Shown here: in pieces, positions 17,101-24,120 of the stretch
Layout of the letters: every line of letters starts with the position of its first letter
Position numbering within the stretch: position 1 is the first letter of the stretch
Assembly: GCF_008017825.1 (NCBI RefSeq)
Contig: NZ_VRLS01000086.1
Coordinates: 393,736-457,735, forward strand
Origin: Mesonia sp008017825
Lineage (GTDB): Bacteria > Bacteroidota > Bacteroidia > Flavobacteriales > Flavobacteriaceae
Direction: 5' to 3'
DNA: 64,000 nucleotides
Program-made: the position numbers and the translations under genes
The notes under the pieces: generated by a model
Told to the model about the DNA's origin: nothing
What the model saw: the letters and a program-made list of their open reading frames with translations, nothing else
Database searches by the model: none

Positions 17101-18515
17101 GATGTTACTTGGGAGGAAGGTTCGTAAATTTCTGTGGTGATATCTAATGAACTATCAGAAACTGCAATGGTATAATCTTCAAACTCCCCATCATCTATAT
17201 TAGAACATGGATTTGTAGGATAATTATCAAACCTACAACCAATTCTCATTCTTACATTTCCTGTAATTGCACTTGTTGGAATATTTATAGCTAACGGACT
17301 TAAATTGGTAGAGCCGTTAGAAACGTCATTGGCGTTTCCTAAGTCATATTCCTCTCCTGCATCTAAAAAATCTCCATTATTATTCCAATCTATCCAAGCT
17401 TTGGAGTAAACTGTATAGTTTCCCGCAGTATTTAGGTTTACTGTCAAATCTTCGCTAGTTCCTTTGATTACAGTAGCTGTTTGTGAAGTAAAATCATGAT
17501 AACCACTAGGATCTGCTCCCGAACTATTGTTTAAATCACTAAAATCAACTAAAGTTATTGATGTGTTAAAAGTTGTATCACCATTTACTGTACAATAGGT
17601 TAGTGATGGTGCATATTGTTGGCTTCCGTCATTTTCATTTCCTGTAGTTATTATATAATCATTGCTTGCATTAGAACAGAAAGCAAATACTTGAGCATAA
17701 TAATCATTACCCACCGTTAATCCTGTTATTGTAGTAGAGGTTGAATTACCGTTATACACTACTTTATTGCCTGACCCTTGATCTACAGCTAAACTAAAAT
17801 CATTATTACCAGTATCAGAACTGTAATCTTGTCCATCTAAAGGTGTGAATGATGCGTTAGTTCCTTCATTTAATACTAAAATATAGCTGTCACCTCCCGT
17901 GGCAGCATTCCAATTTATATCTACGCTGGTTGAGGAGTTGGGGGTAAATGATATATTAGAAGCTTGAGCAGTAGGTGCCCCACTACAATTTACTGGTTGT
18001 GTTATTGCAACATCATCAACAATCAAGTGACCTGGTTGATCATCACTCAATATTCTTATATATAAAGAAGTTGAAGAATTGTTCAAAGTGTAACTGAATT
18101 GCTGGTATACTTGTCCAGAAAAGTTTTGAGGTGTAGTAATATCTGTAAAAGTAGTACCATCGGTAGATAGTTGAACTTGAAAAATCCCTCCACCATTGTT
18201 TAATTCGCGATACCAAAAAGATATTTCACCAATTCCTGTTGTTATTTCTGGAGTGGTAAGTGAAGATCCTGACTTATCATCATTAATTCTAGCTGCAAAT
18301 CCTGAGTTGCCTCTAGAGTTTCCAGAACTTTCTTGAAATACATTAACTAATTGCCAATTTCCGCTAGATAAATTTACTGTTCCAGTGGTATAAGAATTTG
18401 AAAGACCTGAATTAAAGTTTTCATTAATCTGTCCCCAACTCGTAAATATTGAAAAAATATAAAAAGTTAGAAAAATGATTTTTTTTTGATTAAAGGGTAG
18501 TAGTTTGTTTTTCAT
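14142..18515 (-). CDS. Large T9SS-secreted multidomain adhesin-like protein
   Basis: 1457 aa. A signal peptide (MKNKLLPFNQKKIIFLTFYI...WGQ) is followed by a jelly-roll/MAM-like start, an Fn3-like region (about 180-300), a GEVED domain (about 310-455, with WIDWNNNGDFLDAGEEYDLG), Ig-like repeats, a lamin-tail domain (about 731-860, GVIFITEVSD...EYIEIYNNSS) and a long low-complexity Ser/Asn/Thr-rich region. The last 75 residues form a type A T9SS sorting domain (FFTIYPNPFNNEILIN ... GIYILTLKNENNVITKKIIKE). It should be exported to the cell surface or medium. No catalytic motif was seen, so adhesion or surface structure is the likely role. It precedes the small PID-CTERM-like gene by 11 nt. Confidence 0.92.
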   Translation of the reverse strand: MKNKLLPFNQKKIIFLTFYIFSIFTSWGQINENFNSGLSNSYTTGTVNLSSGNWQLVNVFQESSGNSRGNSGFAARINDDKSGSSLTTPEITTGIGEISFWYRELNNGGGIFQVQLSTDGTTFTDITTPQNFSGQVYQQFSYTLNNSSTSLYIRILSDDQPGHLIVDDVAITQPVNCSGAPTAQASNISFTPNSSTSVDINWNAATGGDSYILVLNEGTNASFTPLDGQDYSSDTGNNDFSLAVDQGSGNKVVYNGNSTSTTITGLTVGNDYYAQVFAFCSNASNDYIITTGNENDGSQQYAPSLTYCTVNGDTTFNTSITLVDFSDLNNSSGADPSGYHDFTSQTATVIKGTSEDLTVNLNTAGNYTVYSKAWIDWNNNGDFLDAGEEYDLGNANDVSNGSTNLSPLAINIPTSAITGNVRMRIGCRFDNYPTNPCSNIDDGEFEDYTIAVSDSSLDITTEIYEPSSQVTSSIVTAANTTTSSTAEDIFGFIIEDQASGDGLATNVTQMSFVPGPHNTADWTDLLQGITLIDENLNTYSPTVTISDHLITLDFSTPISIADGASLEFLLGIYLNTTNIVDGSIIQLEIPSSGHGFKANTNGSNIIDPLSLGSVTGNSFTIDIDATQLQFTQQPTTAIVNQNMSPAVSVSGVDTNGNIDYDYNLDITINSSGSLSGSPVTEAPINGVATFSTLNHNAIASGVTLTASDGLFTSITSNTFDITDAPSVPTPGVIFITEVSDASSSSNEYIEIYNNSSNAIDLTTTKLVMLTAGVVWDLKDYIPTTVPANGFLIISRGNDLSSFVAEFGALNANTNFMQGTSAMYFGAGRRWQLYEGGTENTADGTLIDDTKTDVADKDRDYQNIFTGEFINDSYANANPGELDYLVFSNGAWVNNNAIDNLNDQDVLFYDNFTTSADVSTHNLYISAGSTFTMQHYLKIDGDEVEIDGDLVFASKSPTQIGTLGPLSASAVVNGEATIERIIPPKRAYRFISSSVNTTTSIKENWQEGVNNRDTSTNFNPNPGYGTHITGSPSGANGFDATVSGASSLFTFDNVNSNWNPVSNSNSNTLSAGTAYRLMVRGSRGIDVTDNSTSPDTTRLRMKGTITSPAINFVVPTAQLNPTNDNFNFIGNPYQATIDINKVLASSTNINTNQYYIWDPNKNSRGAYVTVDLPSGTNSDGSEANQYVQPNQAFFLRTTGNNPEVVFSQADKVNQSLTEVFKPSSQNDLQLTVQLFAQSNSTQSYLTDSFMVFYNNQFTNNVTGEDAGKLGNLDENIAIINNNQYLSIEKRALPIVGESIQFFNNNYRSGQYQFKIVVPNFEDVTPYLVDNYLQQKEELNNGSNMVSFVVDQSISASIDPNRFSIVFKKNSLNVETKESFFTIYPNPFNNEILINSTLLKGKKAYLKITSILGKEVYSKEVEFKNNEFRINNIQHLNSGIYILTLKNENNVITKKIIKE

Positions 18516-18959
18516 AAGTATTAGTTTTTGAAGTGCTAAATTAGATTTTACCTATGAAGAGAAGTTTTTCTAAATTTTAGGTTTTTGTTACCATAACTTT
18601 GAGTAAGAATAGATTAGCGTTTTTAATCGGTAAATTAAGCATTAAATCGATTTTAATACTTATTAGAATTAAAGCATATTTAATTTGGGTAATGTTTTGT
18701 TAACGATAAAAGATGATGAGCAGAAATAGTTTTGAACATCGTTATTTATATGAGATAAGAAGAGACCTTTCCCCAGCATTTCATCAAAAATGTAATTAAA
18801 AAGGATGACCTTCTATAGGAGAATATCAATTTACTAATCACTAGGCAGTGAGGTTATCTTTTTTATTAAGTATAACGTGTTTAAAATTAGATATTTTGTG
18901 TGTAGGTTGATTTGTCTCAGAATTATATTACCATGTGGTTTTTAAAAGATGAATTTAAT
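18516..18959. other. Non-coding stretch
   Basis: 444 nt between two minus-strand genes. AT rich. No ORF, perfect hairpin, tRNA or repeat was seen. It presumably holds the promoter of the large secreted protein, but no exact TAnnTTTG element was found close to its start. Confidence 0.5.
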
Positions 18960-19775
18960 TTAGTAATCTCTAAGATAAGTAGAACCTTCTTTTAGGTAAA
19001 CTGATTTTTTTCCGTCATCTATTCTAAACTTTACGGGAAGAGTTTTCCGATCTTTGATGTTTTGTGTGAAAATTTCTAAATGAAGATGTGGTCCTGTAGA
19101 CCAACCTACATTTCCGCTATAAGCGATAAGCTCCCCTTTTTCAATTTTCTGCCCCACCTTAACTGCAGAACCTTTATATTTAATATGGGTGTATTCAGCA
19201 AAAGTACCATCCTCGTGATAAACAGTGACAAAATTGTTGTAGCGGTTACAATTAGATGTAAGACACGATCTATTATATTTATCTACTACTTTAATGATAA
19301 TCCCTTTTCTTACTGCTAAAATTTTAGATCCTATAGGCATATCAAAATCTAATGCATTCTTATTCTGATGAGAAAATTTACCATTATAGCCTTGGTAAAT
19401 TGAATACGATTTACTTGTCGGAAAAGGTAAATCGTATTCAAAAGATTTAGAGTTTTCTGATAGAAAATGATTGCCAATATTATAAGCTATATTATAATTG
19501 AAACCATAAGCCTCATTCTTTTCCTTGATGTTTAATTCTAAAACTTTAAACTTCTTCGCTTGAGCTGGAATAACAAAAATTCTTTGATTATCTTTTGAAG
19601 ATTTTAAGTTTTTCAAACTAAAATTGAACTCTACAGAGACTGGACAATATTCGTTATTGTTTGCGTAAATAACATATCCGTTTTCAGTTTTTTCGTCATA
19701 CACCTTAAGACCTTTTTGAGCAAAAGAAGTTAGGGTTATGAATAAGAAAACTAGAAATAAAAAGGAATTCTGCAT
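18960..19775 (-). CDS. M23-family metallopeptidase (LytM-like)
   Basis: 271 aa with signal peptide (MQNSFLFLVFLFITLTSFAQ). The C-terminal half is an M23 domain: ALDFDMPIGSKILAVRKGII, GTFAEYTHIKYKGSAVKVGQKIEKGELIAYSGNVGWSTG and the zinc motif HLHLEIF. The metal ligands of the family appear present (Asp of DFDMP, His of HLH). The N-terminal half (about 20-130) is beta-rich and unassigned. It acts in the periplasm or outside, likely on peptidoglycan. Monocistronic, flanked by long non-coding stretches. Confidence 0.9.
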   Translation of the reverse strand: MQNSFLFLVFLFITLTSFAQKGLKVYDEKTENGYVIYANNNEYCPVSVEFNFSLKNLKSSKDNQRIFVIPAQAKKFKVLELNIKEKNEAYGFNYNIAYNIGNHFLSENSKSFEYDLPFPTSKSYSIYQGYNGKFSHQNKNALDFDMPIGSKILAVRKGIIIKVVDKYNRSCLTSNCNRYNNFVTVYHEDGTFAEYTHIKYKGSAVKVGQKIEKGELIAYSGNVGWSTGPHLHLEIFTQNIKDRKTLPVKFRIDDGKKSVYLKEGSTYLRDY

Positions 19776-20331
19776 GATGTAAAATTGATTTTATAAAATA
19801 AGATTTTAAATGAGTTTATGAACACTGACACTATGACACTTGCTTGTTTTTATGATTATCATGTTTTTGATAACCAAATATTTAATATAGATTACCTAAA
19901 TAAAAAGTTTATTTTTTTAACTTAGTGTTTTTATAAACTAATTGACATTTAAAATACAATTATTTTAGTCGGAACTATTGATTTTAAAAATAAATTAAAG
20001 ATTCTTTCTGAAAGTTGTATTCTGTCGACAGTTAAATAATATAACTTGTAAAATGGTATTTAAGTATATTTTTTTGTTATTAAAATCATGATTGTTTTAG
20101 GGAGAAATACATTTATTTAATACAGGTTTTTTTTAAAATATAGGAGTCGGTATAGTATGCCAAACGGTTTTAAAAAAAACAACAAGTTAGAGTGAAATTA
20201 CGATGCGTTCCGATTCGAGAAGAGATAAAAAATCGTAATTAAAAAAAATCAATTTTTCAGAAATCAAACTAAAAATTATGATTGAAAAGAGTGAAAATTA
20301 TTTATAAATAAAAAATCGAAAAGTTTAAATT
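19776..20331. other. Non-coding stretch with a spaced dyad
   Basis: 556 nt, very AT rich, no convincing ORF. AATTACGAT (20196-20204) and ATCGTAATT (20232-20240) form a perfect 9-bp inverted repeat with a 27-nt spacer, 90 nt past the Crp/Fnr gene end. It could end that transcript, since A-runs on the plus strand become T-runs on the minus strand beside it, or be an unrelated site. Confidence 0.4.
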
Positions 20332-21033
20332 TTATAAACCTTCAACGATTTGGAGAAGAGCTTTTTTATCGAGTATTTGGATTCGTTTTCCTGCTGTTAC
20401 AACCAACCCTTCTTTTTTCAATTTAGTAAGCGTTCGAATTAATAATTCGGTTGCAGTTCCAACTACATCAGCAATATCAGCTCTAGAAAGTTGGAGGTAT
20501 AAATACCCATCTTTATCTATTCCAAAATTTTCTTCTAAGTAAAGTAAAACTTCAGCAAGACGCTGTCTTACCGATTTCTGTGCCATATTAACAATAATGT
20601 CATCTGCAAACTTTAATTCTTGTGCCATATGCTTTAAAACGGCATTGGTGAAAACAGGATTGGTTTGTAATGGCTCTTCAATATGGGATTTAGGAATAAA
20701 ACAGACTTCCATATCTTCAAGGGCTACGGCGCTTAGATTAGTGGCTTCTGAAGAAATAACTGAACGATGACCTAATACCTCTCCTTTCGTAGCAATTTTC
20801 ACGATTTGATCACGTCCATTATCACTCATTTTAGAAAGTTTGGAGATACCATTTCTTACGCAAAACACGCCACCTAAGCGTTCTCCTTCTTTGAAAATGA
20901 TCTCACCTTTTTTAATGGTTTTGGTTTTTTTGTTATCGGCCATTTGCTTTAATTCCTCTTTTTTTAAGGCTTTAAAGCTATTCATTTGTCTGATAATGCA
21001 ATTCTCGCAACGCGAATGTTCGTGATCACTCAT
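20332..21033 (-). CDS. Crp/Fnr-family transcription regulator
   Basis: 233 aa. An N-terminal HSRCENCIIRQM motif (Cys9, Cys12) precedes a cyclic-nucleotide-binding-like barrel (about 20-140, KGEIIFKEGERLGGVFCVRNG), a long dimer helix, and a winged helix with LSRADIADVVGTATELLIRTLTKLKKEGL as recognition region. The N-terminal cysteines recall FNR-type redox sensing, but fewer are grouped than the four E. coli FNR needs for its cluster, and no cAMP-binding residues are evident. It lies 3 kb from the cbb3 locus, whose two units share TGACAAAAGTCA sites, so it is the obvious candidate regulator. That link is inference. Confidence 0.93.
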   Translation of the reverse strand: MSDHEHSRCENCIIRQMNSFKALKKEELKQMADNKKTKTIKKGEIIFKEGERLGGVFCVRNGISKLSKMSDNGRDQIVKIATKGEVLGHRSVISSEATNLSAVALEDMEVCFIPKSHIEEPLQTNPVFTNAVLKHMAQELKFADDIIVNMAQKSVRQRLAEVLLYLEENFGIDKDGYLYLQLSRADIADVVGTATELLIRTLTKLKKEGLVVTAGKRIQILDKKALLQIVEGL

Positions 21034-21254
21034 AGAATTGCAAAAATAGTTTAATTAAGCCTCATATTGAAAAATTGAAACCTTTATTTATTGATAATCA
21101 TTTTTGATTCAGTGATTAATTAGCCTGAAAAACAAATAGTTTTTAGCAATTTATCTATCAAAATTAGAGAAATTGAGTCTTATGAGATGAGATTTACTGT
21201 ATTTAGAGCTTCCTTTTTTTGTAAAGTTGGGTTTTTTACTTTCTATGAAAAACA

Positions 21255-21284
21255 ATAAAACCCCAGAAAAATCTGGGGTTTTAT
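21255..21284 (-). terminator. Intrinsic terminator after aldehyde dehydrogenase
   Basis: Perfect 13-bp stem (ATAAAACCCCAGA / TCTGGGGTTTTAT) with an AAAA loop, 26 nt downstream of the stop codon on the minus strand. Confidence 0.85.
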
Positions 21285-21309
21285 ATAAAAATCTATAGGT
21301 GTATATTAA

Positions 21310-22812
21310 TTAAAAGAAGCCCATTGGTTTTTTATCGTAAGAGATTAACATGTTTTTTACAACACGATAATGATCTAAAGCCATTTTATGGTTTTCACGA
21401 CCAAAACCAGATTCTTTAACTCCACCAAAAGGTGCATGAGCAGGATAGGTATTGTATTGGTTTACCCAGACTCTACCAGCTTGTATTGCTCGTGGTACTT
21501 GGTATAATTCGTGAGCGTCACGTGACCAAACCCCTGCGCCTAGACCGTAAGGTGTGTCGTTTGCAATAGCAATAGCTTCTTCCGTTGTTTTAAACGTTGT
21601 TAAAGCTACAACAGGTCCAAAAATTTCTTCTTGGAATACACGCATTTTATTGTTTCCTTTTAAAATAGTGGGTTGAACGTAGTAACCGTCGGCTAATTCA
21701 CCTTCATAATTACCAGCATCACCTCCAGCTAACACCGCTGCACCTTCTTCAATACCAATTTTAATATAGTTTAATATTTTTTCGTATTGTGCTTTAGATA
21801 CCTGAGAACCAATCATAGTTTCTGGATCCAATGGGTTTCCTGGTTTCACTAATTTTAAGCGTTCTTGCATTTTTTCTACAAAACGATCTGCAATATCTTC
21901 GTGTACTAAAATACGAGAAGGAGATGTACAAATTTCACCTTGATTTAAGGCAAACATTAATGCACCTTCTACAGCCTTGCTAAAAAATTCATCATCTTGA
22001 TCTGCTACAGATGGGAAGAAAATATTAGGAGATTTTCCACCTAATTCCATAGTTACAGGAATAATATTTTCTGCTGCATTATGCAATACCGTACGTCCTG
22101 TTTCTGTAGAACCTGTAAATGATAATTTAGCAATACGTTTAGATGTTGCTAAGGCTGCACCAGCTTCTTTACCAAAACCAGTTACAATGTTTAGTACACC
22201 TGCAGGTAAAATATCACCAATTAGTTCCATTAAGGCCATAACACTCGTAGGTGTTTGTTCAGCGGGTTTTACCACTGCTGTACAACCTGCTGCTAAAGCT
22301 GGTGCAATTTTCCAGGCTAACATTAACATTGGAAAATTCCAAGGAATAATTTCACCAACAACACCAACTGGTTCGTGTAATACTATACTAACAGTATCTT
22401 TATCGTGTTCAGAAATACTACCTTCATCTGCACGAATAACTCCTGCAAAATAACGGAAGTGATCGATACAGTAAGGAATATCTGCCGCACGTGCTTCACG
22501 AATTGGCTTACCATTATCAATAGTTTCTAAGGTTGCTAAATACTCTAAGTTATCTTCCATAACCTGAGCAATTTTTAATAACGCATTGCTACGTTCTGTT
22601 GCAGATGAGTTGCTCCACGCTGGGAAAGCCTCGTGTGCTGCATCTAATGCAAGATCGATATCTTCTTGTGTAGATCTTGCTGCTTGGGTAAATACTTTTC
22701 CATCTACGGGAGATCTGTTTTCAAAATATTGACCTTTAATTGGGTCAACAAATTTTCCTCCAATAAAATTCCCGTATCTTTCTTTAAAATCGGGTTTTGT
22801 TACATTTGCCAT
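21310..22812 (-). CDS. NAD(P)-dependent aldehyde dehydrogenase (AldB/ExaC-like)
   Basis: 500 aa. Oxidises an aldehyde to the acid. The general base Glu256 (MELGGKSPN) and catalytic Cys295 (NQGEICTSPSR) are present, as are the coenzyme loop GFGKEAGAAL and SFTGSTETGR. The 39-residue spacing of the two catalytic residues, wider than in many ALDH classes, and the general sequence fit the acetaldehyde/AldB-ExaC group. An AraC regulator gene lies just upstream on the same strand, and its promoter has a 21-bp direct repeat, so induction by an alcohol, aldehyde or similar signal is likely (inference). A terminator follows. Confidence 0.94.
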   Translation of the reverse strand: MANVTKPDFKERYGNFIGGKFVDPIKGQYFENRSPVDGKVFTQAARSTQEDIDLALDAAHEAFPAWSNSSATERSNALLKIAQVMEDNLEYLATLETIDNGKPIREARAADIPYCIDHFRYFAGVIRADEGSISEHDKDTVSIVLHEPVGVVGEIIPWNFPMLMLAWKIAPALAAGCTAVVKPAEQTPTSVMALMELIGDILPAGVLNIVTGFGKEAGAALATSKRIAKLSFTGSTETGRTVLHNAAENIIPVTMELGGKSPNIFFPSVADQDDEFFSKAVEGALMFALNQGEICTSPSRILVHEDIADRFVEKMQERLKLVKPGNPLDPETMIGSQVSKAQYEKILNYIKIGIEEGAAVLAGGDAGNYEGELADGYYVQPTILKGNNKMRVFQEEIFGPVVALTTFKTTEEAIAIANDTPYGLGAGVWSRDAHELYQVPRAIQAGRVWVNQYNTYPAHAPFGGVKESGFGRENHKMALDHYRVVKNMLISYDKKPMGFF

Positions 22813-22874
22813 ATTACTGTGTTTTAATTTTTTTTAAATTCTGCTTGAAAAACCAAGCGTTTGTAATGATGGTA

Positions 22875-22942
22875 CAAATGTATAATGGAAGAGGAGTTTC
22901 TTATTTATTGAAATGGTTCAAAAACTTATGAAAACAGTTCAA
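22875..22942 (-). promoter_or_regulatory. Aldehyde dehydrogenase promoter with AraC-type direct repeat
   Basis: On the minus strand TACATTTG (22875-22882) matches the TAnnTTTG -7 element exactly. Upstream lie two direct 21-bp repeats (22922-22942 and 22901-22921), each beginning TTGAAC and matching at 14 of 21 positions (TTGAAC, TTT, ATAA). The proximal repeat ends 18 nt from the -7 box and so covers the -33 region, where no TTG is present. This is the arrangement expected for an AraC-family activator compensating a missing -33 element. The regulator at 23024 is the natural candidate. Confidence 0.6.
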
Positions 22943-23023
22943 GTTGTGTTTTTTAATGTTAAGTAAATATTGATGTAAGTGTAAGTGTATGAAAATCAAT
23001 TTATTGTAAATGTTTTGTGTTTT

Positions 23024-23857
23024 TTATATTTCCGTTGGACTAATTCCAAACTTGTTTTTGAAGGCTATGCTAAAATTAGATAGGTTATTATATCCTATAT
23101 CTAAATAAATATCAGATGGTTTTAAATCGCCTCCTTGTAAAAGTTCTTTTGCCTTTTGCAGTCGTTTATCTTTTAACCATTTTCCTGGAGCTTCTTTATA
23201 CTCGGCAGTAAAATGCCTTTTAAAAGTAGACAAACTCATATTACATAAAAAGGCAATTTCTTCTAATTTTAAATTAGAATGTATGTGATCTTCTACAATG
23301 TTTTTAAAAGGAGAAACTTCTTTAGATATTAATGCGTGTAAGTAATGCTCAAATTCATTACCATATTTATCTAGTAAATACAGTAATATTTCTTCAAATT
23401 TAAGCGATAGCATAGCATCACAATAGGCACTGTTTTCAAAGGTTTTAGACGATAATGAGCTTATAAAAGATGCAATATAATCGTCGTTTTCAATCACAAA
23501 ATAAGGCACTTTTTCTTGATATGGCTTAACGTCTTTAGTGTATTTGCTTAAAAAATCGGTAAGTTTTTTTTCAGAAAAAAAGAAGAGTTTACAATAGTAA
23601 ATCGCTTCGGTATCTAACAACTCTGTCCAAAGCCAGTTCCCTTTTTTTAATAGTAATGACTGTTCGCTATTAACTGCTTTAGAGGTGTTTGCAAAATGAA
23701 CTTGCTTTTTTCCTACTTGGAGAAAGCTGAACATATTCATACTTAAATTTACCTTGCTTTTAACAACATCACTAGTCATTTTAAAGTCGTACACAAAAAT
23801 GTCTTTGCTTTTTGATGGTGTATCAAAGTAAATTTCAGGAATATTCTCTATAGCCAT
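23024..23857 (-). CDS. AraC-family transcription regulator
   Basis: 277 aa. Residues 1-165 form an effector domain of the AraC N-terminal type (VYDFKMTSDVVKSKVNLSMNMFSFLQVGKKQVHF). Residues 175-277 hold two helix-turn-helix motifs: LEEIAFLCNMSLSTFKRHFTA and PSDIYLDIGYNNLSNFSIAF, ending in the family motif KNKFGISPTEI. It lies 211 bp upstream of the aldehyde dehydrogenase on the same strand, and direct repeats occur in that promoter, so it probably activates it. The inducer is unknown. Confidence 0.93.
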   Translation of the reverse strand: MAIENIPEIYFDTPSKSKDIFVYDFKMTSDVVKSKVNLSMNMFSFLQVGKKQVHFANTSKAVNSEQSLLLKKGNWLWTELLDTEAIYYCKLFFFSEKKLTDFLSKYTKDVKPYQEKVPYFVIENDDYIASFISSLSSKTFENSAYCDAMLSLKFEEILLYLLDKYGNEFEHYLHALISKEVSPFKNIVEDHIHSNLKLEEIAFLCNMSLSTFKRHFTAEYKEAPGKWLKDKRLQKAKELLQGGDLKPSDIYLDIGYNNLSNFSIAFKNKFGISPTEI

Positions 23858-24057
23858 TCAAGTTCTTTTTTAGTGTATGGAATAATCTATAAAACCAAGT
23901 CGGCAAGTTAACGCGTATTTTTCAGTAGTCAATGAAAGAGACTAAAAGATTCCAATGCTTTTTCGATTATATATATTCAAATATTGATGTAGAATTTTCC
24001 GTAGTGAGCTTATTTTAGTAATGGTATTATTCAAAAACCAAATCTAAAAAGTGAAAC

Positions 24058-24069
24058 TGACAAAAGTCA
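24058..24069. promoter_or_regulatory. Crp/Fnr-type site upstream of ccoI
   Basis: TGAC-AAAA-GTCA dyad within a longer identical stretch (ACTGACAAAAGTCATCTTTT) shared with the ccoS promoter. Its centre is 57 nt from the ccoI ATG and 29.5 nt from GACCTTTG (24093-24100), a partial -7 element. The predicted start would put the dyad near -41.5, the class II activator position. Binding by the regulator at 20332 is inference. Confidence 0.65.
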
Positions 24070-24120
24070 TCTTTTTAAGACTTCATTCTCTAGACCTTTG
24101 CTATAAGTTTAGAGGAAGTT

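Noticed and set aside
21041..21048. TATTTTTG before the Crp/Fnr gene as its -7 element
   Set aside because: It ends only 7 nt before the ATG and has no TTG at the expected distance; likely chance in AT-rich DNA.
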